64,000 nucleotides of DNA from Neckera pumila (GCA_963969595.1 OZ018409.1:5718520-5782519), one strand, 5' to 3'; positions 11,396-23,689 are shown, counted from the first letter of the stretch. The notes: generated by a model not told the origin, from the sequence alone. A program made the numbers and translations.

Positions 11396-13253
11396 ATTTC
11401 AAAAATTAATCCATAAATAAATTTTTGAAGTATGTATAAGATTTAATTTGGTTCGTTGCGGCTATCTACTTATTTTGTTTGAAAATGTGTATAAATTTGG
11501 GAGAGTATTTTATTTCTCATTTTAAAAAATAAATAATATTGCATTTCTCTTAAGATTCCAATACAATTTTTTTGGAGAGATAAAGAAACATGATTCATCT
11601 TTTTAATTTTTCTTCCCCGAAAGCTACATTTTTTGCTTGTAAAGTTGGTCATCCAAAAATGTTACAATCTACAAATCCAACAGTCAATATTTTCTACAAT
11701 ATAGTCTATGTACACTAAACAAAGTATTCTTTACTTTTGTATGGTTAAATAAAAAACTTCAAACACACCCATGTGCAAAAAAATATCAAAATAGGATGAT
11801 TGATTAAAAAACTCTACGGTCAGAAAGTTGTTGGGCCTTGAGGAATTAAGCTATGATAATTTTCAAAATTAATTTAACCAAAAATAATGCTTGAGGAATT
11901 TGTTACTTTTGCAATTTAGGAATTGAGAAGAATATTAGGTATTCATTCTATCAAGGATTTGAAATTCAAATTCAAAGGAAGAAAATTGATGTTGTTAATA
12001 ACCTTGCAACTACTTGCATTAATATCCTACAAATTGTGACTATAAAATGTTGGCATTCATTTGACCTTTTTTTCATATCTTCTTCTAAATCGCATTTGAA
12101 TTTTGACTCAATTTGTAATTTTTTTGGAATAACAAGGCATTCAGATTGCATACTGTAGAGTTGAGGACAAAAAGATCCATTCCTCATTGGGATTCTTCCT
12201 CACATAGTCAATACTTCACTAAATCTTACAACTAACTATATATATATTTTAGAAGCTATAAAAGAGAAACAAAAGGTGTTAAATTTTGAGGCATATCAAG
12301 CAAAGAGAAGTAAGAGAAAAAAAAATAGAAATAAGAAATGAAAATCACAGTTAAAAGGCTCCAAAAGTTGTTATAAATCCACCACCAATGTTCCACCAAT
12401 TTAAAACCAATCCATTATCAATCTACAAGGGGCTCGCTTGATTTGAAACACTTTCAAATTCTAAAAAGCGACTTAGAGGCAAAACAATGTTATTGATGTT
12501 GACGAGTATGGCAAATTTCTTATGAATTATAAGTGCAAAATTGTCTTTGGCAAATATTAAAGAATGGTAAGGCAATTATTTTCACTTCAAATTTTAATAC
12601 ATATATTCCCATATCTTCGGCTTTTAGAATATATAATTTCTAAATTTGGTGGAAAATTGACTCCTTTGGAAAGGTCCAAGTGAAGAATGGACTTTTTGGT
12701 CCTCATCTCTACTTTTGTTATACATTCTATTGTTGTCTTCTTATTTCAAGATTTTGGTCCTGGTTATATAATACATAACTTCCAATGTTTGATTATAATT
12801 GCATGTAATTTAATTACATTAATTTTGAGTAAGTTGTCTTCTTTCTAAATTGGAATTTTAGTCCTTTTTTACAGCTTCAAGCTGCAAAATAGGATTATGA
12901 GTTTATTAGCACTATTTGAAGTCAAAAGTTTTATTAACACCATTTGAAGGCTGCAAATGCACTATGTAAATCAAACAACTTCCTTCAATATGGATTTACC
13001 TATTGTAAAATAAGATTGTGGTAATTCCTTTGGTAAATAACTATCTTAAATTTGTAAACTTTTTTCAAATGTTCAAATTCAGTTCTAATATTTTAATAAT
13101 TTTTACTTTACAAAAAATTGAAACTGTGTTAGAATGCTCATTCCCTGTGAGGTTTTACACTCTCATCCTTAATTTTGTCAAATTAGCTTATTAGAGTCCC
13201 CAACCTGGTGGCAACTCTTATACAATATAAAAAGAGGTTTGGGGATAATAAGC
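11396..13253. other. unit 1 spacer
   Basis: AT-rich with no supported gene. It aligns piecewise with 25760-26025, 26900-27041 and 28236-28690. It includes the empty TTAA near 11848 (GAGGAATTAAGCTATG) that carries different insertions in units 2 and 3. From about 12870 to 13200 I see no counterpart. Confidence 0.45.
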
Positions 13254-13257
13254 CATT

Positions 13258-13399
13258 AACAAATATTTTGTTAAAATAGTGGTATTCTACAAACTTGGCA
13301 CTTTTAGGTTTACACTATGTGGTCTGAAATCTATGCCAGTTGTAAAAAATGAATGGAAAAATGTCAGAAGAATGGCGCCATTTTAATGAAATTTCTATT
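13258..13399. mobile_element. family M MITE, unit 1 copy (inverted relative to units 2 and 3)
   Basis: A 142-bp element flanked by CATT (13254-13257 and 13400-13403). It is the reverse complement of the AATG-flanked copies at 31447-31588 and 46494-46606, so it is the same ancestral insertion inside an inverted segment. Confidence 0.7.
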
Positions 13400-13403
13400 C
13401 ATT

Positions 13404-14936
13404 TAAATCATACTACTAAAATCATAATTCCCTCTATAATATCACAAATGCTACCATTAATAACAGGGGCTCATGCTTGCTATGCTATGCATTTATTGTA
13501 TCACATATTAGTAATGTTTTGATATATTTGAATAGAATGTACGATAATGATTTCAATAAGTCTTTGAAATAATTAATTTTAGTATTTTGTAAAAATATTT
13601 TCAATCATGTATACATAAAAATAATATTTTCACACAATGTTATATAACAGAAATAGAGTAGTAGTTTGCAATCACCTTTGTAATATCACTTTTACAGCTT
13701 TTATGATTTCAAAATTTTATTGCTACTACCAAATGATTTGAGAAATTTATTCAATTGAAGCAGTTTTGGATTTCACAACAATTAAATTGTTCATGAAGTT
13801 TTGGGTTGGCACTGTTTGTAACAATTGAGTCAATTTTTGAATGCATTACAATAAATGTGTATCTTTTACAATATTCACCATTGCATATATTTCACTCATC
13901 ATTCAATAAATTTCTACTGTACATTTCAATATATGCTTACTTATAAACAAAATTATACAAAGATTTTAGTAATTTTTATTTGAAGATTTATTGAAATTTG
14001 TGCTCTGCATTTTATCTAGTACATAAAATTTTTAACAAAATTCTAATGATGAATGCGTAGCATAGCAAGCGCCAACCGCTAGTATAGGTTATAAATTTAT
14101 CATATATGTATATGATGAAAATATTTTTTATACAACATATATCTCTGCAAAGCACTAGAAATTTCCTAAATCCTGCTATAAATCAAAATAAGAAATTGTA
14201 TCACTTTAAGTATTCAAATAAGAACTTATATAAGGGTCTAATAAGTACAGACTAATAATAGGGGAATTGCCACCTTCACACTTTGAGATTGGCCATAATC
14301 CTGACACCAAAAATCCAATTCTACTCAAAGCTCTAAAATCTAAGGTGAGTATAGTGCTAGATTTTAGGCTATGCATCTTGAAAATATAAGGGCTCAGGTG
14401 GAGTATGCCACGCCAATTTGTAGAAATTGACGATTTTTACTTCTCTTCTGAAATATTGATCATACTTTTTTTTAATTAAAATTTTATTTTGTACATTTAA
14501 CGTACTCCATAGAGAAATCATTAGAGAAAAAATCAACCCTCTGGAGGGCTACTCCACATTCCTTTGAAGGACCCTGAAATTTGGTTTAATGGGGTTGAAA
14601 ATTGTTTTTTTTTCTATTTCAATGCCCTCAAATGTCATCTAATGGTTTCGGCGAGCTTGGCTGTTGAACTGGAGGGCTTCTTTTTTCTTTATTGTACAAA
14701 TATTGGACCAAATTGTGCATAAATGACATTTTCTACTTCTCTTCTTAAATATTGATCATATTTTTTTTGAATTAAAATTTTATTTTGTACATTTAATGTA
14801 TTCCATAGAGAATTACAAGTATTGGATCAAATTGTGCAACAAATGATTTAAGATTATTATTTCATGCAATGATCACCAAGACAATTAATATATAATCCAC
14901 ACGCCTTAACTAAAAGGTTGCCGAGTAATTTTCAAC
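13404..14936. other. unit 1 segment inverted relative to units 2 and 3
   Basis: Sequence from about 13200 to 14910 matches the reverse complement of about 29590-31625 (for example GTGGAGTATGCCACGCCAAT against the 30880-30900 region, and ATTACAAGTATTGGA against 29670-29690). No gene is seen. The right breakpoint lies at or next to a TTAA (14906-14909). Confidence 0.6.
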
Positions 14937-14940
14937 TTAA

Positions 14941-15790
14941 CCCCTAAATGTATTTGACTATGTTTTTACCAAAAACATTCCAAAATTGCGTTTGAGAATA
15001 TGTGGAAAAATTTTCAGAAATTTCCACCTTGTAGATTGCAAGATAGTAGCGTTTTAGTTGACAAAAATCCTCAGGTTTTGTCCTTGCAAAAAAATGGGCA
15101 GTTGCCCTTTACAAGGTCACATTTGTATGAAAAAAATGTCTAAAATGGTGGTTACTCTTTGGATTTAGCTTCCTAGACAAATTGGATACATGCTTAAAAA
15201 AATTCAGATCATTTGGAGTAGTACTACATATAAGAAAAAAACAGTAAGTAGAAAAATGTAGAGAACGATTCGAAATACTAAATTGTCAAGTATTTAATTA
15301 TGGAATTGAAAATTGCCAATTCCAACAGACGTCATGTACTAATAAACAATCTACACCCAGAGTTTCTATTTTTTTCCAAATACATTGAAAATTGAGTTAA
15401 ATAAAGGACTTCAAAGTTTATTTTAGAATAGAGATTCTATAACTACCCGCAAGCTAAAACTCTTGATAATTTTCATCTCATTAATAAAAATGGGATAATT
15501 GAAAGCTTTCCATATATATATGAATCTAGAGAACCAATTTCAATTTTTTATTTTTTTAAAAGTGATTTTTTAAGATTTTTTTTAGCTGCCCGCCGAGCAT
15601 TGAAAATCACATATCATACAATAACCTTTTAACCATGTAGTCAAATGTTATGAAAATTGTTGGGCCTTAAAGCTACTCCTCGGGAAAATATTATGTGAAA
15701 ATTTCAAACAAACAAACAAACAAATTCCATTCATAGTGAGCTACCCAAAATCACGACGTTGCCAAAAAACGATTTCTGGACATTTAGGGG
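14941..15790. mobile_element. TTAA-type element, family D (unit 1 only)
   Basis: Ends CCCCTAAATGTATTTGAC and the reverse complement CCCCTAAATGTCCAGAAATC, bounded by TTAA at 14937-14940 and 15791-15794. Units 2 and 3 show the unfilled site TTCCAACTTGAACAATTA (about 31645 and 46650). No coding capacity seen. Confidence 0.82.
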
Positions 15791-15794
15791 TTAA

Positions 15795-16940
15795 ACAATT
15801 AACTCAACAAGATTTGCACTTGCAAATCCTTTTCTAACTCTATAGATGTTAGTACTTTGGGGGGTACCATGGGACCAGATTCCCAGATTGCACCATTTCA
15901 AAATAAATCTCTACTTTTTGCCCAAAATTTTTCATTTCTATTTTAAATGTAGATGAAGTTGCCAAACTTGGATGAAAAAGTGCATGAATATAATTGAAAG
16001 TCATTTTCTTGTTCAAAAGACGAATGAATGTAGAATATAGTGCTTCACCAATTATAATGATCGATTTTCACTGATCTATTGCCATCCCAACACTTTCTCA
16101 CAAAGAAAAACAAACAAACGATGCTCTATATCCAATTCAAGTTCACAATTCTACCAAATGAGTGTACCGACATTCCGTAATATTTCAGCCCTCGGCTAAA
16201 ATTCAAGAAAATGGTACCGTACTTTTCCAGAATCCAGACTCTTGCAACATTCATCGATGAAATTCCAAAGCATGATCGATCTTAATTGACTGAATATGGG
16301 TACACAACTTACTTTTAATTGGAAAATTACAGCTTCATTCACTTTAAGGTTTGTGTCTGACATTCATTACAGTGTCAAGGTCCTCGGGAATGCATGGAGA
16401 TAGCATCGATCCGAGACTATGATCAATTGCAAACACACTACGTAATTGGCTGGCCAATATCCTCCAAAACTAAGGATCTCTTTTGAAGACTTCCACAAAC
16501 ATAGAGAGCCTTCAAGACTTAATCCCCAAAACTGTTCTTTTTGAAATTAACTGAATAATTACAAGACAAGGTATCGCTACACATGGATCGATGGATCGCC
16601 GGCGCTTTCTTTACTTTAAAATCACTGGTTCATACTACAAAATAAAATGTTTCAAACTCAAATGAATGAATCCAATTCAAATCACTATTACTAATCGGAG
16701 AGCCACAGCAAACAGCACGTTCTGGAAACCAAACCACAACTCATGTCGCGTGACCGACCAAAAGTAACCTGAAGACCAATATCAACACTGCTTTAACAAC
16801 ACATGTACATGAAACAAAAAAACACTCCACCGCTTGTTGTCGTCACAAATATATCGAGCAGCTGATCAGTCCATGGAAAATATTGCCACGCATTGCTCCC
16901 TAGCCAGAACCCGAGCATTGTAGAATTCTGAACTGACATT
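15795..16940. other. unit 1 spacer before the divergent gene pair
   Basis: Conserved with 31650-32960 and 46670-47560. It gets less AT-rich toward the genes and probably includes the 3' untranslated part of the minus-strand unit gene. No ORF is supported. Confidence 0.4.
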
Positions 16941-16948
16941 GGGGGAGA

Positions 16949-17431
16949 TCAAATATTATGCGCCTCAACATTAGGAGTTGCGTTCATGCGTAACGACCGA
17001 GTCCCAGCACCCGATCTTACACCATCTGGCGCAACTAGTTCCTCGTTGCTTTCCATCTCGACAACCACACGAGGCTCACTGAAAGTGGCTGGATGCACAG
17101 CTCTTGCATCTGCTGGACCTGGCGACGACTGCCCTGCTGCCACGGGCCCAACCCGGTTTGGCTGATTAACTGCAGGTTCACACGGTTCCTGCTCGGACTC
17201 AAGTTTCTCCTCTATTTCCTTAACAACAATAAGATGTGGCTCACTGAAAGTCGGAGAATGCACAACTGTTGCATCTGCTAGACCCCGCGAGGAATGCCCT
17301 GCCTGGTGCTCCGTCTGATTTATCTGATCCATTGTCGATGGAGCGCCTTCAGAACACGCGCGGCAAGGAGGAGGCAAGGAGGAGACGGGTCCTGGTATCT
17401 TAGCGGCAAAGTGAAATCTGTAAACAAGCAC
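16949..17431 (-). CDS. hypothetical protein of the unit gene pair, unit 1 copy
   Basis: Function unknown. The exon follows a good acceptor (TTGTTTACAG|ATTTCAC at about 17420). The translation is hydrophilic and acidic and contains two versions of a module: AGHSSRGLADATVVHSPTFS and AGQSSPGPADARAVHPATFS, each followed by SEP and an acidic ME(S)NEE-like tail. Copies in units 2 and 3 begin MSGPVSSLSPPCRA; here that Met codon is ATA, so translation would have to start in an upstream exon or at the later MDQINQTEH. No known domain is recognised. It is divergent from the plus-strand gene at 18106. Confidence 0.4.
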   Translation of the reverse strand: MLVYRFHFAAKIPGPVSSLPPPCRACSEGAPSTMDQINQTEHQAGHSSRGLADATVVHSPTFSEPHLIVVKEIEEKLESEQEPCEPAVNQPNRVGPVAAGQSSPGPADARAVHPATFSEPRVVVEMESNEELVAPDGVRSGAGTRSLRMNATPNVEAHNI

Positions 17432-17639
17432 GAGAAGTTAAAAAAAGCAAGGATAAACTATAAATTCCAAAGGCTGCCAATGTCTAGATGACTAGAATGC
17501 AGAGAAGCTAGATCAAGTACTTGTGCATGACGTAACTGAAAAGTATGCAAAAAGAACATAAACCCCAGGAGCAAGTCAGCCTTAAGTAGAAAATGCACTG
17601 GCTTTAAAAGAACGAAGGATAACAATGCCAGGTTGCGCA

Positions 17640-18105
17640 GTGTGAAGATCCATATTTAAAATGCTTATGCATGGAGCTCCCTGCATTGGTCTCGGTATTC
17701 TCCTATTTTGAGGCCAATCTCGGCAGCAGGTTCAGGGTGAGGAGCAATGGAATGGTCTCGCGAGTTGGGAAGGGAAATAAATAAGGGTTCCAACCAGAGA
17801 CTGAAACATTTTTCTGCTTTGAAGGCGCTGCACCAATCCAACTGCTCTGGATCGCTTCTGGGGCCATTGCAACAGGTACTCAGTCGACCTTCAGTTCATT
17901 TTCTTGCATAAGTTTACTAGATCATTTGTGGTGTAGCTGGTGATGCTGGAATTTAACTAGTTTCTGTCAGTCAGAGTCATTCACAGCACTAGCTGACCTT
18001 AACTCGAAGTTAGTACTTAATTAAGTCATGTTTGATCGAATTGATTGTTCATGTTGCAGCGCTTCTTCAACTAGGGCCACTATCGACGTACCTCCAGGTC
18101 CGTCC
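17640..18105 (+). promoter_or_regulatory. 5' exon/intron region of the plus-strand unit gene and shared upstream region
   Basis: Conserved across the three units. A donor-like CAACAG|GTACTC (17874) and an acceptor-like GTTGCAG (about 18059) would remove about 185 bp and leave a noncoding leader joined 47 bases before the ATG at 18106. The same block upstream serves the minus-strand gene. The splicing is inferred from sequence only. Confidence 0.35.
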
Positions 18106-18432
18106 ATGGAGAACCCAACTGAGAGAAACCCGCTTCGGGCTGAGTTCATGGACAAGCATCGCGACATCATTGACAGTTCTGCAAAGTATTTGGAGCTGTC
18201 GAGGGAGCGCGAGCTTGAACACATCGCCAAAGCCAAACGAGATGCAGCACTTGCTGAGTTGAACAGTAAGGAGAATGAGCGAGCGATGAAGTCTCGTCCC
18301 TTGACCAGGGAGCAACACCGATTGAACAAGGCGGCCCGGAGGGCATCCCGTCGTGCTTTGAACGCGACGAAGAAGACGGTGGTTCAGGAGACTGAGGACA
18401 ACGTCAAGGAATTCTTGAATTCAATCAAATAG
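18106..18432 (+). CDS. hypothetical basic helical protein, unit 1 copy
   Basis: Function unknown. 108 residues starting MENPTERNP; the Met has context CGTCCATGG. The whole sequence is charged and predicted helical: LELSRERELEHIAKAKRD, then ELNSKENERAMKSRP, then a basic stretch LNKAARRASRRALNATKK and an acidic tail, suggesting a coiled-coil or nucleic-acid-binding C-terminal piece. An upstream in-frame ATG at 18028 would add 26 residues, but it lies before a likely splice acceptor. Conserved as an intact ORF in unit 2 (34159) and broken in unit 3 (58055). A stretch of about 130 bases is identical between units 1 and 2. Confidence 0.5.
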   Translation: MENPTERNPLRAEFMDKHRDIIDSSAKYLELSRERELEHIAKAKRDAALAELNSKENERAMKSRPLTREQHRLNKAARRASRRALNATKKTVVQETEDNVKEFLNSIK

Positions 18433-19019
18433 CCTCTCAGTGAGAAAGTGTTAATCTTCGTTGCAAAGGCGTCCAGTCCCGTAGCTAGTATTGTCAATGT
18501 CGTTACTTGGACGAGATTCTGGAACCGTAATTGTGATAAATTATACATCTTTAGGTCCCACAAACCAGGGTCGGACAGATATACATTCCTGGGTGCGCAT
18601 CCTGATACCTGGAACAAGCCGTAGTACTGGAATATTTACCGCCAATTTGAACACTGAATTTGAGGATTAGTCAATCGATCTCAGATATAGAGATTGGGCT
18701 GCAGAGTAGCACGTGTTGCAAAATTTTGTATTGGCCGGAACTGGAATAAGTATTTGACAGTTTGGCAGCTTGACTGCTGTAATTTCTCTCCACCAGTCTG
18801 ACCTATGCAAGACTGCGATTTTGGTAACAGATAATGTTAGTAACTTGTGATGAAAGTTTTGCTTAATCACGTCGGAGCAGATTCTATACTATACAGTGCA
18901 GAAGACCTTGAATATTGCGGACGGTTTACAATGGCCGCCAGAAACTTCGTAGCAAATTACAACAGTGTGGAGTACAACATGAATGTGGAATAAATTTGCA
19001 ACTATTTAGATTGTAATAT

Positions 19020-19215
19020 TTAGATTGTAATATCAATGCTTGTCCACATGAAGGTGCATGCCACTCTCTGAACCATGCCTTGAACTGGTGTACACAAACC
19101 AATGCCATACACATGGCTTTGGATTGAATGCATTATTGTACAAAAGCAGTGAATATTTCTATAGTGTGGACTGTTGATAATGTAATGTGGGGCAACCTAA
19201 TTTCACTATTTTGTG
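19020..19215. mobile_element. mariner-like MITE, left end lost
   Basis: The right end GGCAACCTAATTTCACTATT...TTGTG is followed by TA (19216-19217). The interior matches the reverse complement of 63034-63281. The site without the element is seen at about 35790 (GTTTTAGGATGCAATC). Both copies keep a short related reading frame (QFKAWFREWHAPSCG here, QLKAWFRKLYAPQCG there). Confidence 0.6.
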
Positions 19216-19338
19216 TAGGATGCAATCATCTTCCCAAAGCTCTCAAAACTAAGTTGTTTTGGCCCTGAAAATGCCTAAGTGTTAGAGCATTGTCATTTAG
19301 TAAAATTGAAGACTAGAATGTATATATCCATTTTTTAA

Positions 19339-20819
19339 CCCCTATTTACCTGAGCAACTATATATGGTCGCTCCAATATTTCAAGCTTGTTTGTATTGGG
19401 AAGTTAAATTCCTTTGACCATTCTAAAATTATTACAGATAGTATTGAAGGTTAACTATTGGATTCATTTGTTTTGTACTGAAAAAAAAAACATTTAATTT
19501 TTGAAAGGTCCACAAAAGTAAATATGTACCGTTAATAGAAGAGTAAAGTTTGCAACTTTTTTTTAGTTCTAGGCTTTGAGCAAAGTTTGCCAATTTCATT
19601 TGATATGATCAAAAAATTGTTCTTATCCATTTGCTTTGAAAATGGTCTCAATGGGAAGATTAAATTGGTTTCATGATTTTCACCATTGAAAATTTAAACA
19701 TGCAAGTGGTGTTTTGGAACTATTCGCAATTACTTTTTAAAAAAAAAATTGCATTTCAACAATTGCATGGTGGCATGCTCAGAAAATTTGAAATTGATTT
19801 CTAGATTAATATATATGTGGAAAGCTTTGAATCATTCCATTTCAATTAAAGAGTCAAAAGTTATGAGGAATTTTAGTTTGCAGGCAATTATAGATTCCAT
19901 ACTCTAAATTAAACTTTGAAGCCGTTTATTTAACTTTGTTTTCAATATTTTTGAAAAAAATTAAATCGTAGGATGTAGATCGTTTATTAAAACATTACAA
20001 CTATTGGGAATGACATTTTTCAATTCCATAATCAAATTCTTAACAGTTTCGTCTTTTGAAACATTCTCTACTACTTTCTACTAGGGTTGTCTTGTCTGAC
20101 ATGTTGGCGGGGTTTGATGTCATGTAAGACGTCTCATGTTGCGTGTCGTATAAGACAAAGTGTCGGACAGGCGTCACATCCTGTTGTGTAATTCCATCTT
20201 CAGCAGCTTTTTTATTTTTAAATCTCACTATAATTATAAATCTAAATTGAATATAATACGTATTCATGAAATTGAGACATTATACTAAAATGACACTTTA
20301 ATATGTCAAAATTGTGTATTTTAGATGAAATATTTTAAAATTAACTAGACGTTTACTCTATTAGACGTTGCAAGGGCTCTACAAGACGTCATATGATGTC
20401 TAGTTGTCACGCCCGTCGCAATGTTCGAGAAGACAACCCTGCTTTCTACTTACTATTTTTTTCCTATATATTGTATTATTTCAAATGATTTGAAATTTTT
20501 TAAGCATGTATTCAACTAGGGTAGGAAAAAAATCTAAAGAAGCACCACCATGTTTTCATTGAAAAGTGAGCTTGTGAAGTGCAATTGCCCTATTTTTTGC
20601 AGGGCAAAAAAAATAATTTCTTTGAATTTGAATGTTTATATCTTGCAATGCACGCAGTGGAAATTCTTGAAATTTTTACCATGTATTCTCAAGTCAGCAT
20701 ACTACAAGATCCTATATTTACATATGTCCAAAAAAGTTTTTTTCAAAAATTTGGTACTTGTACTAGAAATGGCAATTTTTGAATGTTTTGGGGAAAACAT
20801 AGTCAAAGAACCTAAGGGG
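19339..20819. mobile_element. TTAA-type element, A'/D composite, hosting a hAT MITE
   Basis: Left end CCCCTATTTACCTGAGC after TTAA (19335-19338); right end GAACCTAAGGGG before TTAA (20820-20823). The left 400 bp is A'-like, including ATATATGGTCGCTCC. The right part resembles the reverse complement of the D element at 14941 (GACTATGTTTT). The orthologous copy in unit 3 is 35917-37295. Noncoding, and interrupted at 20082-20441. Confidence 0.75.
20082..20441. mobile_element. hAT-like MITE with 8-bp TSD
   Basis: A 360-bp element with ends TAGGGTTGTCTTGTC and the reverse complement CAGGGTTGTCTTCTC, flanked by CTTTCTAC on both sides (20074-20081, 20442-20449). The corresponding uninterrupted sequence is present, in inverse orientation, at about 15250 (TTCTACTTACTG). 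End sequence and 8-bp TSD both fit the hAT superfamily. No transposase. Confidence 0.85.
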
Positions 20820-20823
20820 TTAA

Positions 20824-22303
20824 TATCACAAAGTTCACCAAGTCGGACTTTTGCAAAGGAGGTTGGAACATAATAATCATAGTATATTAGGGTAGTAGAA
20901 TATAGTATATTTAATTGACAAATTAAGTCACTTACTTAATTTTGTGCGTTGAAGATGAGTAAAAAAGCTCTTTATACAAATGGAGTAGTAGTAGGTAAAA
21001 CAATCTATGTGTGATATGTAAATTAGGATTAATATACAGGAGCAAGAGCTTTTGGAGGGCGAAGCCAATGTGCTTGGAATTTTTATTGAAGATGACAAAC
21101 TTTATAGTAATTAAGAACTTAAAACCCATATTTTTCAAAAATTTAGAAAAAGAATTTTCTAATTAATTTTGAATTTAGCTAATTTGTCACACTTTGCAGG
21201 TTTAGGGGGATTTAGTATTGGGAAGCATCTTAAATTAATAGTCTAGACCTAAAAACTCTATTTTCTATTTCTATAGTAGGAAGTCATAATTTCACCAAAG
21301 GAAATTTAAAAATATTCTATTTAATGTCTCCTACATGCGTACTAATAGGGCTCCTTTGTACGCGCATTTTTGAACATTAAAGATGGTTTAAAATCATATT
21401 TTAGTGAAATCTCATCATCATAAAATCCTTCCAAATTGCCAATTTAAAAAAAAATTGAATTTCCTAATTTTTACAAATTAAAATGTGAAAGTACCTATTT
21501 TCATGAGATTTTGCACTTTTCATTAGATTTTCTAGTTCTCCTACCTAGAAAATTTTTCTATGCTTTTCCTTCATAAGGTACCTTCTATTTACTATACATT
21601 AAACATTTTTTTCACATTTTTGTAAAATTATTTTTCTATTATACAGTACTTTTAAGAAACAGATGAGTACTGTGGAAAACACTACAAAAATTGGTCGGTC
21701 TTTCTTGCAACCACCCCCCAGTTATAATTGCGTCAAAATTAATAATGTAGGACCTATGTTCAAAGTCAAATTTTAGAGATAAAAATTAGTTTGGTTTCCT
21801 AATTCTTTGTATTCCAAATTTTTTTAAGAAAAGATATTCTACTCTTTCTAAATGAGGTCTGAAATTTGACAATGAATGCAATTCTTGCATCTGACAATGA
21901 GTGGTATATCTTCAAATTATCCCATACCCTTAGAGGATTCATGATGGACAATTCATTTTCACTATAAAAACAACCACTTCACCCTTCATTCTCACCAAAT
22001 GGTCAATGAAGTAAGTCTTTCCCATTGCCATCAATAAAATCTATTGATGAAAACTGGTAATTGGATTATTTTGGACATTTGTTTTTTTTCCACAACTTGG
22101 TTAGAGTGGAAGGTGCATCCAAGTACAAGGTATCCAGTAATTAGGATTAAGGTGCATTAAAGTACCTTAATCATGATTGTTTCACACATTGTACTCGGAT
22201 TTTGAGCCTCTGACAAGCATTTGGCATTGTGACATGAGGTAAGCAGCTGTAGGGAAAAAACAAATCCTGAAGCAAAAATAAAATATAATGTGTGGGATCC
22301 TCA
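20824..22303. other. unit 2 spacer with a family N remnant
   Basis: AT-rich, no gene. Aligns with 37300-39115. The family N right end (GGTCTTTCTTGCAACCAC) is at 21697-21714; its left end, visible in unit 3 at about 37541, is deleted here. Confidence 0.45.
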
Positions 22304-22612
22304 TTAGATGAGATTCGGGGTCTTAGAAGGCTCTGAGTTCCCCTGCTGTCTGCTGCATTCTCAGACTGTGGGAACGTAGCAGCAATAGCTGGCTGATGTG
22401 GTCAAGCGACTGCCACGTCATTTTTTGAAAAAAAAAAAAAAAAAAAAATTGCTTAAAATGATATTTTGGTAAATTTTTTTTTTTTTTTTTTTTTTTTTGA
22501 AAAAAAAAATTTCTAACACACTCGTACTGACGTTCACTAAATCTGGGCAAATCAGAGAACAGGCCTGAAATGGCCCTCCAAGACCCCCAAATATCATCTA
22601 ATGGTTGTGGAG
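22304..22612. mobile_element. MITE with long TIR (family Q)
   Basis: Ends ATTAGATGAGATTCGGGG and the reverse complement ATTAGATGATATTTGGGGG, continuing for about 30 bp (GTCTT(G/A)GA(G/A)GG). The interior has homopolymer A and T runs (22429-22449, 22478-22509). The unit 3 paralogue of this position (about 39118) lacks it, while another Q copy lies inverted at 41381. The TSD is not resolved. Confidence 0.65.
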
Positions 22613-22639
22613 CAGCCCTTAGAAGGCTTGATTTTTTGT

Positions 22640-23022
22640 CTAATGATTATGTAATGATTTTGGTAGCGTTTCATTTGAACTTAGGCCTTTTAGACGTGTA
22701 TTTTAGTGTGCTAATATAATTTTGTAGTTGTTCAAATTACTTCTAATCCCCAAAAAAACTCTTTTATACAAATTTCTCAAGCATTTTGGGAAGAATCAAC
22801 ATACTAAAAAAAGAACATGCTCATTTTTTTTGTTATAATCTCACAACTCCTATGCAATTTCATACTCAAAATTGTTATGCACCCTAATAAATAAGCTCTA
22901 TAAACATCTATACAATTAGATTTTGAAAAAAACATTTGCTTCATTGAATAGAGATAATTACAAGCCCATGCTCTTTTTTCATAGGAAAAATACACTTGAA
23001 AAGGCTTAGGCACTTAAGGATT
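22640..23022. mobile_element. 3' fragment of an A'-family TTAA element
   Basis: Matches the right half of the A' element (7190-7548), ending GGCTTAGGCACTTAAGGATTAA. No matching left end is present. A paralogous fragment lies at 39160-39541. Confidence 0.55.
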
Positions 23023-23029
23023 AATCCCT

Positions 23030-23680
23030 TAGCACTTGAATCCTTTCTTGAATTTTGGCACATTTTTGCGTATATCTTTATAAATATATATTATTTACCT
23101 CAATTTCATCAACCTCATCAAACAAATAGTGTGGCTTTTTAAAACTTAAGTGTTGGAATGGATGAATGAGAAGCTATGTGGTCAAAAAAGCCCTTGAAAC
23201 CTCTTTGTTCATTGTCCAAAGTTGGGATGGATATCAAAGCATTAAGGTTAAGCATTCTATTTATTCAAGAGCCTAGTAACTAACAAGGCTTGACTAAAGA
23301 CCTCCAGCTACGACTATTGGCAATAATAAATAGTTTTATATCTTGGCCCTGAACCCATTTTTGGCTATGGTTATAGTTTCTCAACTGGAGTTTCACAAAT
23401 AAGGCAACTACACCTAAAATTGCACACTACAAATTCTTGCCCAAAATGTACTCCTACTATTTATGAAAATCTATGATTGTTTTTAGGAACACCTATTATC
23501 AGCACTTTGAATTATTCACACGATGTCCCAAAAATGCATTCTAAAAGAATCTAAAATCCCACAAAAAGTTTTCCAATATAATAGTGCAAACCATGCTTAA
23601 TTGCTAAATTGTGAGATTTAAGTTGTAGTTACCTTATATACTCGAGGCATGGATAAAGTTTTATTACCACTTAACTAGTC
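23030..23680. other. unit 2 spacer
   Basis: AT-rich, paralogous to 40500-41100. No ORF of interest. The site GCGTATATC at about 23071 is where unit 3 carries the family R element (39596-40499). Confidence 0.45.
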
Positions 23681-23689
23681 CTACAAATC

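Noticed and set aside
18021..18329. Antisense ORFs opposite the basic-protein gene (also 34068-34487, 57997-58309)
   Set aside because: Shadows of the plus-strand ORF; the codon pattern and start context favour the plus strand.
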